Below, in pieces: positions 43,028 through 51,774 of a stretch of 57,082 nucleotides of DNA. The stretch lies in NCBI GenBank assembly GCA_019749805.1, contig JAIEPH010000089.1:1-57082 (forward strand), in the 5' to 3' direction. Within the stretch, counting starts at the first letter, position 1. Every line of letters begins with the position of its first letter. The notes under the pieces were generated by a model. The model had not been told where the DNA came from and searched no databases. It worked only from the letters and a program-made list of their open reading frames with translations. The stretch comes from Mycobacteriaceae bacterium (GTDB lineage: Bacteria > Actinomycetota > Actinomycetes > Mycobacteriales > Mycobacteriaceae). The position numbers and the translations under genes were made by a program.

Positions 43028-45920
43028 CCTTGCTGCGCTTGCGCTTCTTCGGCGCCGCCCGCGCCACACCCAGCGCCTCGGCCAGGAAGTGGCCCGTGTA
43101 GCTGTCGGGGTCGGCGGCGACGTCCTCCGGGGTGCCGGCCGCGACGACCGATCCGCCGCCCGCACCGCCCTCGGGACCCATGTCGACGATCCAATCCGAC
43201 GTCTTGATCACGTCGAGGTTGTGCTCGATGACGATGACCGTGTTGCCCTTGTCGACAAGGCCGTTGATGACGGCGAGCAACTTGCGGATGTCCTCGAAGT
43301 GCAGTCCCGTGGTCGGCTCGTCCAAAATGTAGATGGTGCGGCCGGTGGACCGCTTCTGCAGTTCGGACGCCAGCTTGACGCGCTGCGCCTCACCACCGGA
43401 CAGCGTCGGCGCGGGCTGTCCCAACCGGACGTAGCCGAGCCCGACGTCGACCAGCGTCGCGAGGTATCGATGGATCGACGTGATCGGCTTGAAGAACTCC
43501 GCCGCCTCCTCGATCGACATGTCGAGCACTTCGGCGATGGTCTTGCCCTTGTAGTGCACTTCGAGGGTCTCGCGGTTGTAGCGGGCGCCCTGGCACACCT
43601 CGCACGGCACGTACACGTCCGGCAGGAAGTTCATTTCGATCTTGATCGTGCCGTCACCCGAACACGCTTCGCAGCGGCCACCTTTGACGTTGAACGAGAA
43701 CCGGCCGGGTTGATAGCCACGGACCTTCGCCTCCGTGGTGGCCGCGAACAGCGTGCGGATCTTGTCGAACACGCCGGTGTAGGTGGCGGGGTTCGACCGC
43801 GGTGTCCGGCCGATCGGCGACTGGTCGACGCGCACGAGCTTGTCCAGCTTGTCCAGCCCCGTCACACGAGTATGACGACCCGGCACCTGCCGTGCGCCGT
43901 TGAGCTTGTTCGCCAGCACCGACGCCAGAATGTCGTTGACCAGTGTCGACTTACCCGAACCGGAGACGCCGGTGACCGACGTCAGCACGCCCAGCGGGAA
44001 CGACACGTCGATCTCACGCAGATTGTGCTCGCGCGCACCGACGACGGTCAGCTGCCGCTTGCGGTCGGCGGGGCGACGCATCGCCGGGAGCTCGATCTCT
44101 TCCTTGCCCGAAAGATAGGCACCGGTAATCGAATTCGAGTTCGCCAGCAGATCTTCGTACGTGCCGCTGTGCACGATCTGACCGCCGTGTTCGCCCGCCG
44201 CAGGCCCGATGTCGACGACCCAGTCGGCGTGGGCGATGGTGTCGAGATCGTGCTCGACGACGATCAGCGTGTTGCCCAGGTCCCGCAACCGGATCAGTGT
44301 TTCGATGAGTCGCCGGTTGTCACGCTGATGCAGCCCGATCGACGGTTCGTCGAGGACGTACAGCACGCCGACGAGCCCGGAGCCGATCTGCGTGGCCAAC
44401 CGAATGCGTTGCGCCTCACCACCGGACAGCGTGCCCGCCGCCCGCGACAACGACAGATAGTCGAGCCCCACGTCGAGCAGGAACCCGAGCCGCGACTGGA
44501 TCTCCTTGAGCACCTGGCCCGCGATGGCCTGCTCACGCGAACCGAGTGTCAACGCATTGAGGAACGCCGAGCAATCGGCGATCGACAGTTCGGCCACCTC
44601 GGCGATCGATTTCGGCCCGTACTCCCCCGCCGTCATCGTCACCGCCAGGATCTCCGGCTTCAGTCGGGTGCCCTCACACTCCGGGCACGGTACGTCACGC
44701 ATGAAGCCCTCGTAACGTTCCTTCATCTGCTCTGAGTCGGTCTGCTCCATACGACGATGCAGGAACGCCATGACACCTTCGAAATCGGCGTAATACGAAC
44801 GGGTTCGGCCGTAGCGGTTCTTGTACCGCACATGCACCTGCTCGTCGCAGCCTTCGAGGATCGCTCTACGCGCCTTGGCGGGGAGCTTCTTCCACGGCGT
44901 GTCGACGTCGAAGCCGATCTGGTCACCGAGGCCGGACAGCATCCGGGTGAAGTAGTCGGCCGTCTGCCCCATGGACCACGGTGCGATCGCGCCCTCGGCG
45001 AGCGTCAGGTCCGGATCGGGGACGACGAGTTCGGGGTCGACCTCCTTGCGGATGCCGAGCCCCGTGCACTCCGGGCAGGCGCCGTACGGAGAGTTGAAGG
45101 AGAACGACCGTGGCTCGAGGTCATCGACAGCGAGCGGGTGCCCGTTCGGGCATGCCAGCTTCTCGGAGAACCTCTGCTCGCGGTGCGGGTGGTCGTCTTC
45201 CCGGTCGACGAACTCCAACACCACGATGCCGTCGGCCAGGTTCAGCGCCGTCTCCACCGAGTCCGTCAGCCGCTGCTTCGCGGTGGACTTGACTGTGAGC
45301 CGGTCGACGACGACCTCGATGTCGTGCTTCTCCTGCTTTTTCAGCGTCGGCGGCTCGGTCAGCGGATACACGACACCGTCGACCCGGACGCGGCTGTAGC
45401 CCTGGGTGTTCAGCTTGTCGAACAGGTCGACGAACTCGCCCTTGCGGGTGCGCACCACCGGTGCGAGCACCTGGAAGCGCAGGCCCTCGTCCATGGCGAG
45501 GACCTGGTCGACGATCTGCTGTGGCGTCTGGCGGGCGATGCGCTCACCGCACACCGGACAGTGCGGCGTGCCGGCGCGTGCGTAGAGCAGCCGCAGGTAG
45601 TCGTACACCTCGGTGATCGTGCCCACGGTCGACCTCGGGTTGCGGTTGGTCGACTTCTGGTCGATGGACACCGCCGGCGAGAGACCTTCGATGAAGTCGA
45701 CGTCGGGTTTGTCCATCTGGCCGAGGAACTGGCGCGCGTAGGCGGACAGCGACTCGACGTAGCGGCGCTGGCCCTCCGCGAAGATCGTGTCGAACGCCAG
45801 CGACGATTTGCCCGAACCGGACAGACCGGTGAAGACGATCAGCGCGTCACGCGGTAAATCAAGGTCGACGCTACGCAGGTTGTGCTCGCGCGCACCCTTC
45901 ACAACGAGGCGGTCAGCCAC
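43017..45920 (-). CDS. uvrA: Excinuclease ABC subunit A
   Basis: Damage sensor of nucleotide-excision repair, 967 residues. Two ABC ATPase modules: Walker A GLSGSGKSS near residue 34 and GVSGSGKST near 650, each with LSGGEAQR. Zinc fingers include CPVCGER and the second-module CEACSGDGTIKIEMN with CEVCQG. ATG start at 45920. No recognisable mycobacterial SOS box (TCGAAC-N4-GTTCGA) was found just upstream. Confidence 0.98.
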   Translation of the reverse strand: MADRLVVKGAREHNLRSVDLDLPRDALIVFTGLSGSGKSSLAFDTIFAEGQRRYVESLSAYARQFLGQMDKPDVDFIEGLSPAVSIDQKSTNRNPRSTVGTITEVYDYLRLLYARAGTPHCPVCGERIARQTPQQIVDQVLAMDEGLRFQVLAPVVRTRKGEFVDLFDKLNTQGYSRVRVDGVVYPLTEPPTLKKQEKHDIEVVVDRLTVKSTAKQRLTDSVETALNLADGIVVLEFVDREDDHPHREQRFSEKLACPNGHPLAVDDLEPRSFSFNSPYGACPECTGLGIRKEVDPELVVPDPDLTLAEGAIAPWSMGQTADYFTRMLSGLGDQIGFDVDTPWKKLPAKARRAILEGCDEQVHVRYKNRYGRTRSYYADFEGVMAFLHRRMEQTDSEQMKERYEGFMRDVPCPECEGTRLKPEILAVTMTAGEYGPKSIAEVAELSIADCSAFLNALTLGSREQAIAGQVLKEIQSRLGFLLDVGLDYLSLSRAAGTLSGGEAQRIRLATQIGSGLVGVLYVLDEPSIGLHQRDNRRLIETLIRLRDLGNTLIVVEHDLDTIAHADWVVDIGPAAGEHGGQIVHSGTYEDLLANSNSITGAYLSGKEEIELPAMRRPADRKRQLTVVGAREHNLREIDVSFPLGVLTSVTGVSGSGKSTLVNDILASVLANKLNGARQVPGRHTRVTGLDKLDKLVRVDQSPIGRTPRSNPATYTGVFDKIRTLFAATTEAKVRGYQPGRFSFNVKGGRCEACSGDGTIKIEMNFLPDVYVPCEVCQGARYNRETLEVHYKGKTIAEVLDMSIEEAAEFFKPITSIHRYLATLVDVGLGYVRLGQPAPTLSGGEAQRVKLASELQKRSTGRTIYILDEPTTGLHFEDIRKLLAVINGLVDKGNTVIVIEHNLDVIKTSDWIVDMGPEGGAGGGSVVAAGTPEDVAADPDSYTGHFLAEALGVARAAPKKRKRSKVSA

Positions 45921-46028
45921 CCGGTATTCCTCCCGAAGACATAGTTGAAGCCCATGCTATGTGCCCCCTCCGACAAGCCCGAGCCAACTCCCGGCCAAGT
46001 CCTGGCCAAGCCCGATACCGTGAGGACC

Positions 46029-46700
46029 ATGACCGTCGTCGACGACAACTACACCGGACATGTCGAAGCGCAGACCGCAGCTCGACGCACCCTTCCGGGT
46101 GCATCGATCGTCAAGGTTTCGGTGGGCCCGATGGATAACAACGCATACCTGGTGACGTGTTCCCAGACCGGCGAGACGCTACTCGTCGACGCGGCCAACG
46201 ACCCCGAAATCCTGCTCGAACTCATCGAGCGGTTCGCGCCGAAGCTGTCCCTGATCGTCACCAGCCACCAGCATTTCGACCACGTGCAGGCGCTCGAGCA
46301 GGTGGCCAAGAGCACCGGCGCGCCGACCGCAGCCCATCGACTCGATGCCGAGGCGTTGCCGGTCAAGCCCGACCGCATCCTGTCCCAGGGCGACACCGTC
46401 AAGGTCGGCGGGCTGACCTTCGACGTCATCCACCTGCAGGGTCACACCCCAGGATCAGTGGCGCTGGCACTCGTCGACGCCGACGACAAGACGCACCTGT
46501 TCACCGGCGACTGTCTGTTCCCCGGCGGCGTCGGCAAGACCTGGCAGGAAGGTGACTTCGAGAAGCTGCTCGGCGACGTGACCAGCAAGGTTTTCGATGT
46601 CTACGACGACTCGACGGTGGTCTATCCGGGTCACGGCGATGACACCACGCTCGGCACGGAGCGGCCGCATCTCGGCGAGTGGAGAGAACGCGGTTGGTAG
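46029..46700 (+). CDS. Metallo-beta-lactamase-fold hydrolase, glyoxalase II-like (Rv1637c-like)
   Basis: About 223 residues. The metal motif reads SHQHFDH at 79-85 (the usual THxHxDH with Ser first). HTPGSVAL, FTGDCLFPGGVGKTW and VYPGHGDDT supply the remaining ligands. The family cleaves thioesters such as lactoyl-thiol; substrate here is unknown. The ATG at 46029 has GAGG upstream. Divergent from uvrA, as in M. tuberculosis. Confidence 0.92.
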   Translation: MTVVDDNYTGHVEAQTAARRTLPGASIVKVSVGPMDNNAYLVTCSQTGETLLVDAANDPEILLELIERFAPKLSLIVTSHQHFDHVQALEQVAKSTGAPTAAHRLDAEALPVKPDRILSQGDTVKVGGLTFDVIHLQGHTPGSVALALVDADDKTHLFTGDCLFPGGVGKTWQEGDFEKLLGDVTSKVFDVYDDSTVVYPGHGDDTTLGTERPHLGEWRERGW

Positions 46701-46721
46701 GCGCGATCCACAAGACCGTGA

Positions 46722-48029
46722 TCAGGTTGGCGGCGCCCAGGCGACCGGTAACCGTTTGATGCCGTGGATGAACGCGGAATGCAGGATCGCCGGCTCCTCG
46801 ACGGCGACGATGTCGGGTATCTGACGATGCAGCTCTTCGAACAGCACCCGGATTTCCCGGCGCGCCAGGTTTGCACCCAGGCAAAAGTGAACGCCGCCGC
46901 CCCCGTACCCCATGTGCGGGTTAGGATCCCGGGTCACATCGAAGCGCCACGGATCGACGAACTTGGCCCCGTCGCGGTTGCCCGAGTTGTACCACAGGGA
47001 GACCTTGTCCCCCGCCTTCATCTCGATGCCGTGCATCTCGATGTCCTCAGTCAGGTTGCGCCGCATGAAGATAACCGGTGACGCCCACCGAACGATTTCT
47101 TCTACGGCGGTGGCGGCCACCCCGTCGAAATCTGCCCACCACTTCCCCCGTTCCTCGGGATAGCGGGACAGCGCCACCATGCCGTGGCTGATGGCGTTGC
47201 GCGTGGTCTCGTTACCTGCGGCCGAAAGCAGGATGAAGAACGAGGCGTATTCGCTGGACGTGAGGCGCACACCGTCGACCTCGGCCTGCACCAGGCTGCT
47301 GGTCAGGTCATTACCCGGATTGGTTCGCCGCTCCTCCGCGAGACGCATGGCGTAATCGACGATTTCGTTTACCACCGCGAGCACTTCGTCGAAGTCGCCG
47401 GACACTTCGTCGTCGCCAAAACCCAGCATCACGTTCGTCCAGTGGAAGACCTTCTCCTCGTCCTCCTCAGGGATGCCCATCATGTCGCAGATGACCTGCA
47501 ACGGCAGCAGTCCGGCGGCCTCCGCGACAAAATCGGCCCGGGCGTCGCGATGGTTGGCGACCATGTTGGCAACGATCGTCCGCGCCCGGTCCCGCACGCT
47601 GCCCTCGATCCTGGCCACCACCTTCGGCGTGAACGCACGGTTGACGATCTTGCGGAGCCAGGTGTGACGCGGGTCGTCGAGGTTGATCATCGAGCCGGTG
47701 AACTCCGCGACCTCGGGCGGCACCTCGTTGAGGGACGTGCTGGTCGGAATCGAGCTGAAGATCTCCGGGTGGCGACTGGCATGGTGGATGTCGTCGAACC
47801 TGGTGAGCGCCCAGTGACCGGCGCCGGCGGGGAAACCCGGGAACTCCGCTACTTCGAAGTGGGTGATCGGCGACTCACTTCGCAACGTCGCGAACGCTCC
47901 GTCGCGTATGTCGTCGTCGCGCGCCCAGAAATCGAGTGATGCCAGGTCGATGTCGGTAAGCGGGACGTCCGGTGGTGGTACACCGTTTTCGCGGTGGGCG
48001 ATTCCCGGCGGGTGTGTGGTTGTCGTCAT
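46722..48029 (-). CDS. Cytochrome P450
   Basis: 435 residues. Haem-binding loop GGGGVHFCLGANLAR with ligand Cys383, I-helix oxygen motif AGNETTRNA and K-helix EEIVRW (ExxR-type). No membrane anchor, so a soluble bacterial class I P450 that needs ferredoxin partners; none is encoded nearby. The sequence resembles the CYP124/125/142 sterol and lipid group, but I cannot assign a family. GGGAGGG lies 7 bases before the ATG. Divergent from the aldolase gene. Confidence 0.95.
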   Translation of the reverse strand: MTTTTHPPGIAHRENGVPPPDVPLTDIDLASLDFWARDDDIRDGAFATLRSESPITHFEVAEFPGFPAGAGHWALTRFDDIHHASRHPEIFSSIPTSTSLNEVPPEVAEFTGSMINLDDPRHTWLRKIVNRAFTPKVVARIEGSVRDRARTIVANMVANHRDARADFVAEAAGLLPLQVICDMMGIPEEDEEKVFHWTNVMLGFGDDEVSGDFDEVLAVVNEIVDYAMRLAEERRTNPGNDLTSSLVQAEVDGVRLTSSEYASFFILLSAAGNETTRNAISHGMVALSRYPEERGKWWADFDGVAATAVEEIVRWASPVIFMRRNLTEDIEMHGIEMKAGDKVSLWYNSGNRDGAKFVDPWRFDVTRDPNPHMGYGGGGVHFCLGANLARREIRVLFEELHRQIPDIVAVEEPAILHSAFIHGIKRLPVAWAPPT

Positions 48030-48154
48030 TATTGACCCTCCCGTTAGTTGGAGTGTCGCACCACCGACCGGCGGTGATCGGAATTTGAGCGAGCCACCTG
48101 AAAATCGGCTGCCGGGCCAACGCTAGATTTGCCTGTGAAGCAGAAAGGGCAGAC

Positions 48155-49039
48155 ATGAACAGCGAACAGCTAAAGAAGGCGCAGAGCGGCGCCGGGTTCA
48201 TCGCGGCATTGGATCAGAGTGGTGGCAGCACCCCGAAGGCCCTGAAGCTCTACGGCGTCAGCGAGGAGGCCTACTCCGGCGACGAGCAGATGTTCGACCT
48301 GGTGCACGAGATGCGGACCCGCATCATCACCAGTCCGGCCTTCGACGGCGACCGCATCATGGGCGCGATCCTGTTCGAGATGACCATGGACCGCCAGATC
48401 GAGGGCCGCCCGACCGCCGACTACCTGTGGAACGTCAAGAACATCGTTCCGTTCCTCAAGATCGACAAGGGTCTGAACGACGAACAGGACGGCGCGCAGA
48501 CGATGAAGCCGATGCCCGGCCTCGATGATCTGCTCGACCGCGCGGTGGCGAACGGAGTGTTCGGCACCAAGGAGCGTTCGGTCATCAAGCTGCCCGGAGC
48601 AGGCCTGGACGCCGTGGTCGACCAGCAGTTCGAGGTGGGCCGGCAAGTCCTCGCGAAGGGTCTGGTGCCGATCATCGAGCCCGAGGTCGACATCAAGAGC
48701 CCGAAGAAGGCCGAGGCCGAGGAGCAGCTCAAGGCCGCCCTGTTGGCCGGCGTCAACGCGCTCGGTGACGACCAGAAGGTCATGCTCAAGCTGACGCTGC
48801 CCGACACCGACAACCTCTACAAGGAGCTTGTCGATCACCCCAAGGTGCTACGTGTCGTGGCGCTCTCCGGCGGCTACGCCCGCGATGAGGCGTGCGAGAA
48901 GCTGGCCCGCAACACCGGCGTCATCGCGAGCTTCTCGCGAGCGTTGACCGAGGGCCTGACCGCGCAGCAGAGCGACGAGGAATTCAACGCAACCCTGGAT
49001 CAGGCGATCGCGAGCATCGCCAAGGCTTCCGCTACCTGA
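48155..49039 (+). CDS. Class I fructose-bisphosphate aldolase
   Basis: 294 residues. Begins with a helix then AALDQSGGSTPKALKLYGV, the class I signature, with EMRTRIITSPAF and IIEPEVDI. The Lys in VMLKLTLPD is the likely Schiff-base residue. Cleaves fructose 1,6-bisphosphate to triose phosphates without metal. AAAGGG lies 8 bases before the ATG, and a TAGATT -10 candidate is at 48123-48128. The Lnt-like gene overlaps its stop. Confidence 0.95.
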   Translation: MNSEQLKKAQSGAGFIAALDQSGGSTPKALKLYGVSEEAYSGDEQMFDLVHEMRTRIITSPAFDGDRIMGAILFEMTMDRQIEGRPTADYLWNVKNIVPFLKIDKGLNDEQDGAQTMKPMPGLDDLLDRAVANGVFGTKERSVIKLPGAGLDAVVDQQFEVGRQVLAKGLVPIIEPEVDIKSPKKAEAEEQLKAALLAGVNALGDDQKVMLKLTLPDTDNLYKELVDHPKVLRVVALSGGYARDEACEKLARNTGVIASFSRALTEGLTAQQSDEEFNATLDQAIASIAKASAT

Positions 49040-50583
49040 GGCCACCTCAGCTGACTCGCGGGCTCGCGGCGGCCCTGGTCGCCGGCGCGATTCCCGCCCT
49101 CGCCTTCCCCGCGGTGTCGTGGTGGTGGCTGGCGTGGGTCGGGCTGATCCCGCTGCTGTTCATCGTCCGCGCGGCGCCCTCCGCACTGCAAGGCGGCGGA
49201 CGTGCTTGGTTCGGCATGGCCGGTTTCGTGCTGACAAACCAGTACTGGCTGTTTCCGAGCACAGGCCCGCTGCTGGTCGTGGTTGCGCTCGTCGTCGGCG
49301 TGCTGTGGTTTCCGTGGGGCTTCGCGGCGCAGCGGCTGCTTTCCGGTGAGGCGGCGGTGCGACGGGTTCTCGCCGCGGTCGTCGTACTTCCCGCTGCCTG
49401 GGTGCTCGCCGAAGCGGTGCGGTCGTGGCATCACTTTGGCGGACCGTGGGCGCCGCTCGGCGCGTCACAGTGGGATCAGCCGGCGACGCTGGCGCTCGCC
49501 TCGGTGGGCGGCGTATGGCTCGTCAGCTTCCTGGTGGTCGCCGTCAACACTGCGATTGTGGCGGCGATCCTGCTGCGCTCCTGGCGTGCGGCAACACTGC
49601 CGGTTGCCCTCCTCGCCCTCGGCCCGACGTGGTTCTGGTTGGGTCCAGCGCCCGCCGCGGGGCCGACGGCACGGGTTGCACTCGTGCAACCCGGCGTTAT
49701 CGACGACGCCGCGGCACGTCAGGCGGCGAGCGAGCGATTGACCGAGGAATTGGACGGCCGGCAGCTCGATCTCGTGGTCTGGGGTGAAAGCAGTGTGGGT
49801 GTCGACCTGACGAGCGACCCAGACGCCACAGCGCGCCTCGTCGAACTGCGCCGCCGGGTCGGCGCGGACGTGTTGGTGAACGTCGACGCACGGGCTCCCG
49901 ACGGCGGGATCTACAAATCGACGGTGCTCATCGGGTCCGACGGACCACGTGGCTCGTATGCGAAGACGCGGCTGGTGCCGTTCGGCGAATACGTGCCGCT
50001 ACGAGCACTACTCGGCTGGGCAACCCGTCATACCCAGGCGGCCGGCGAGGATCGCCGACGCGGCGACGGCCCGGTGGTCCTGCACGCCGGGACGCTGGCC
50101 GTCGGGCCGTTGATCAGTTTCGAGACAACGTTTTCGGATCTGCCGCGGCGCGTGGTGCGCCTTGGTGCCGAGCTCCTGACGTATCAGAGTTCGACGTCGA
50201 GTTATCAAGGCAGCTGGGCACAACCGCAATTGGCGAGCATGGTCGCCGTCCACGCCGCCGAGACCGGTCATCCCGCCGTGCATGCCGGAACATCCGGTGT
50301 CAGTACGGCATTCGACGCACGGGGCCGTGAACTCGGGCGGCTGTCCGCGTCCGACCAAGGTGTACTGGTGGTCGACGTGCCGCTGGAGTCGCGCGCCACT
50401 GCCTACGATCGGCTCGGTGACTGGCCGATCGTGGTGGCGGCGGTGTTGATCCTTACGGCGTGGTGTGCACGATCAGCACGTCGGTCTTGGACCGACGTGC
50501 GACGTTGGCCGGCACGGAGCCGAGCAGGCGGCCTGCGATCGTGGAGAGGCCGACGTTACCGACGACCAGAAGATCGGCCTTGA
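49036..50583 (+). CDS. Apolipoprotein N-acyltransferase-like protein with Ser at the Cys position
   Basis: About 515 residues: five to six N-terminal membrane segments (to about residue 200), a nitrilase-fold domain, and a last membrane segment near 465-480. Of the Lnt catalytic residues, Glu in LVVWGESSVGV and Lys in YAKTRLVPFGEY are present, but the nucleophile region reads LISFETTF, with Ser where CYE is expected. No standard start fits before GTG 49114, which would cut the first membrane segment; CTG at 49036 overlaps the aldolase stop as CTGA. The 3' end runs 131 bases into the opposite-strand USP gene. Confidence 0.8.
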   Translation: MRPPQLTRGLAAALVAGAIPALAFPAVSWWWLAWVGLIPLLFIVRAAPSALQGGGRAWFGMAGFVLTNQYWLFPSTGPLLVVVALVVGVLWFPWGFAAQRLLSGEAAVRRVLAAVVVLPAAWVLAEAVRSWHHFGGPWAPLGASQWDQPATLALASVGGVWLVSFLVVAVNTAIVAAILLRSWRAATLPVALLALGPTWFWLGPAPAAGPTARVALVQPGVIDDAAARQAASERLTEELDGRQLDLVVWGESSVGVDLTSDPDATARLVELRRRVGADVLVNVDARAPDGGIYKSTVLIGSDGPRGSYAKTRLVPFGEYVPLRALLGWATRHTQAAGEDRRRGDGPVVLHAGTLAVGPLISFETTFSDLPRRVVRLGAELLTYQSSTSSYQGSWAQPQLASMVAVHAAETGHPAVHAGTSGVSTAFDARGRELGRLSASDQGVLVVDVPLESRATAYDRLGDWPIVVAAVLILTAWCARSARRSWTDVRRWPARSRAGGLRSWRGRRYRRPEDRP

Positions 50584-50899
50584 CCTCTTCGGCGAGATCG
50601 ACAAGAGCGTCGACGGGTGCGCCGACGATCGCCTTCTCCTCGACGGTCTTGGCGCCCGCCTGCTGTGCGCGTTCCTTCGCCTCGCGCAGAATGGCGTAGA
50701 TGGGGGCGTTGCCCGACATCTTGTAGCCCTCGTCCTTGAGCACGTCGGCCGCGCGCTGGTCTTCGCTCTGGGGGAAGTACGCCGTCGCCACGACGACCGT
50801 CGCGCCTGACCCGGCGGCGATCTGGCCGGCTTTCTCCACCGCGCGCAGCGACGAATCCGATCCGTCCGTGCCGACCACGATGGTCGTGTAGCCGCTCAT
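50453..50899 (-). CDS. Universal stress protein (Rv1636/TB15.3-like)
   Basis: 148 residues. USP fold with TIVVGTDGSDSSLRAVEKA at the start and LLVVGNVGLSTIAGRLLGSVPANVARRS (ATP-type loop) at the end. The M. tuberculosis relative Rv1636 binds cAMP with higher affinity than ATP, as I recall, and most of its sequence is conserved here. ATG at 50899 with GGAGGG upstream. Divergent from udgX across 212 bases in which no clear operator was found. Confidence 0.95.
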   Translation of the reverse strand: MSGYTTIVVGTDGSDSSLRAVEKAGQIAAGSGATVVVATAYFPQSEDQRAADVLKDEGYKMSGNAPIYAILREAKERAQQAGAKTVEEKAIVGAPVDALVDLAEEVKADLLVVGNVGLSTIAGRLLGSVPANVARRSKTDVLIVHTTP

Positions 50900-51111
50900 T
50901 CGTGCCCTCCCAAGGTTGGTTGCAGCGCCACCCGAGACAGTAACCCGTCGTCCGGCGAACATGGGTGCGAATCACCACACCTGAGTGGCATCAGCCTGGT
51001 CTTTCGCCGTTTGGACGCTAGCAACATCACTGATGTCGTCCCGACGTGACCCCGCCTACATGAAATGCGATCCGCACGGTTACGGCACCGACGCGCGGGT
51101 AATCGCTTGCC

Positions 51112-51759
51112 ATGGCAGCGCATACCGCGGCCGAGTTCGTTCCGGACAGCCGCGACCTACCGGATCTCGCAGCGGCCGCGCACAGCTGTAAGGGCTGCGA
51201 CCTCTACCTGGACGCCACCCAAACCGTATTCGGGGCCGGACCCAGCCGAGCCGATCTCATGCTGGTCGGCGAACAGCCCGGCGACCAGGAGGACAAGGCG
51301 GGCGCGCCGTTTGTCGGCCCGGCCGGCAGGCTGCTGGACAAGGCGCTGGTGGCCGCAGGGGTAAACCGAGACCGGGTGTATGTCACCAATGCGGTGAAAC
51401 ACTTCAAGTTCACGCTCCCGGAGCGCGGCAAGCGCCGCATACACAAGACACCGAACCGGACCGAGGTGGTCTCCTGCCGCCCGTGGCTACTAGCCGAGTT
51501 GAGATCGGTGCGGCCCGACGTGGTCATGCTGCTCGGCGCCACGGCCGCACAATCGTTGATGGGAAATGCCTTTCGGATCACTGCACATCGTGGCGAGGAA
51601 CTGCGGCTGCCGGACGCCAGTGATATCGGGTGCGATCCGCGGGTGGCGGTGACCGCACACCCCTCATCGGTGCTGCGCGGCCGTCCAGAGGACCGCGAGA
51701 AGGCATTTGACGCGCTGGTGTCGGATCTGCGATTCGCGGCCGACCTGCTGGCTTCCTAG
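51112..51759 (+). CDS. udgX: UdgX-type uracil-DNA glycosylase
   Basis: 215 residues, family 4-related uracil-DNA glycosylase with an iron-sulphur cluster (Cys26 and Cys29 near the N-terminus, further Cys in SCRPWL and IGCDPR). GEQPGDQED is the water-activating motif, AHPSSVLR the C-terminal DNA-binding one. The KRRIH loop, absent from ordinary family 4 enzymes, carries His111. It corresponds to the His that makes a covalent bond to the abasic DNA in Mycobacterium smegmatis UdgX. ATG start. Confidence 0.93.
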   Translation: MAAHTAAEFVPDSRDLPDLAAAAHSCKGCDLYLDATQTVFGAGPSRADLMLVGEQPGDQEDKAGAPFVGPAGRLLDKALVAAGVNRDRVYVTNAVKHFKFTLPERGKRRIHKTPNRTEVVSCRPWLLAELRSVRPDVVMLLGATAAQSLMGNAFRITAHRGEELRLPDASDIGCDPRVAVTAHPSSVLRGRPEDREKAFDALVSDLRFAADLLAS

Positions 51760-51774
51760 GACATCATCAGTTGC

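Noticed and set aside
48062..48076. Inverted repeat CACCG-N5-CGGTG between the P450 and aldolase genes
   Set aside because: Short arms of common GC composition; expected by chance in such DNA, so not called an operator.
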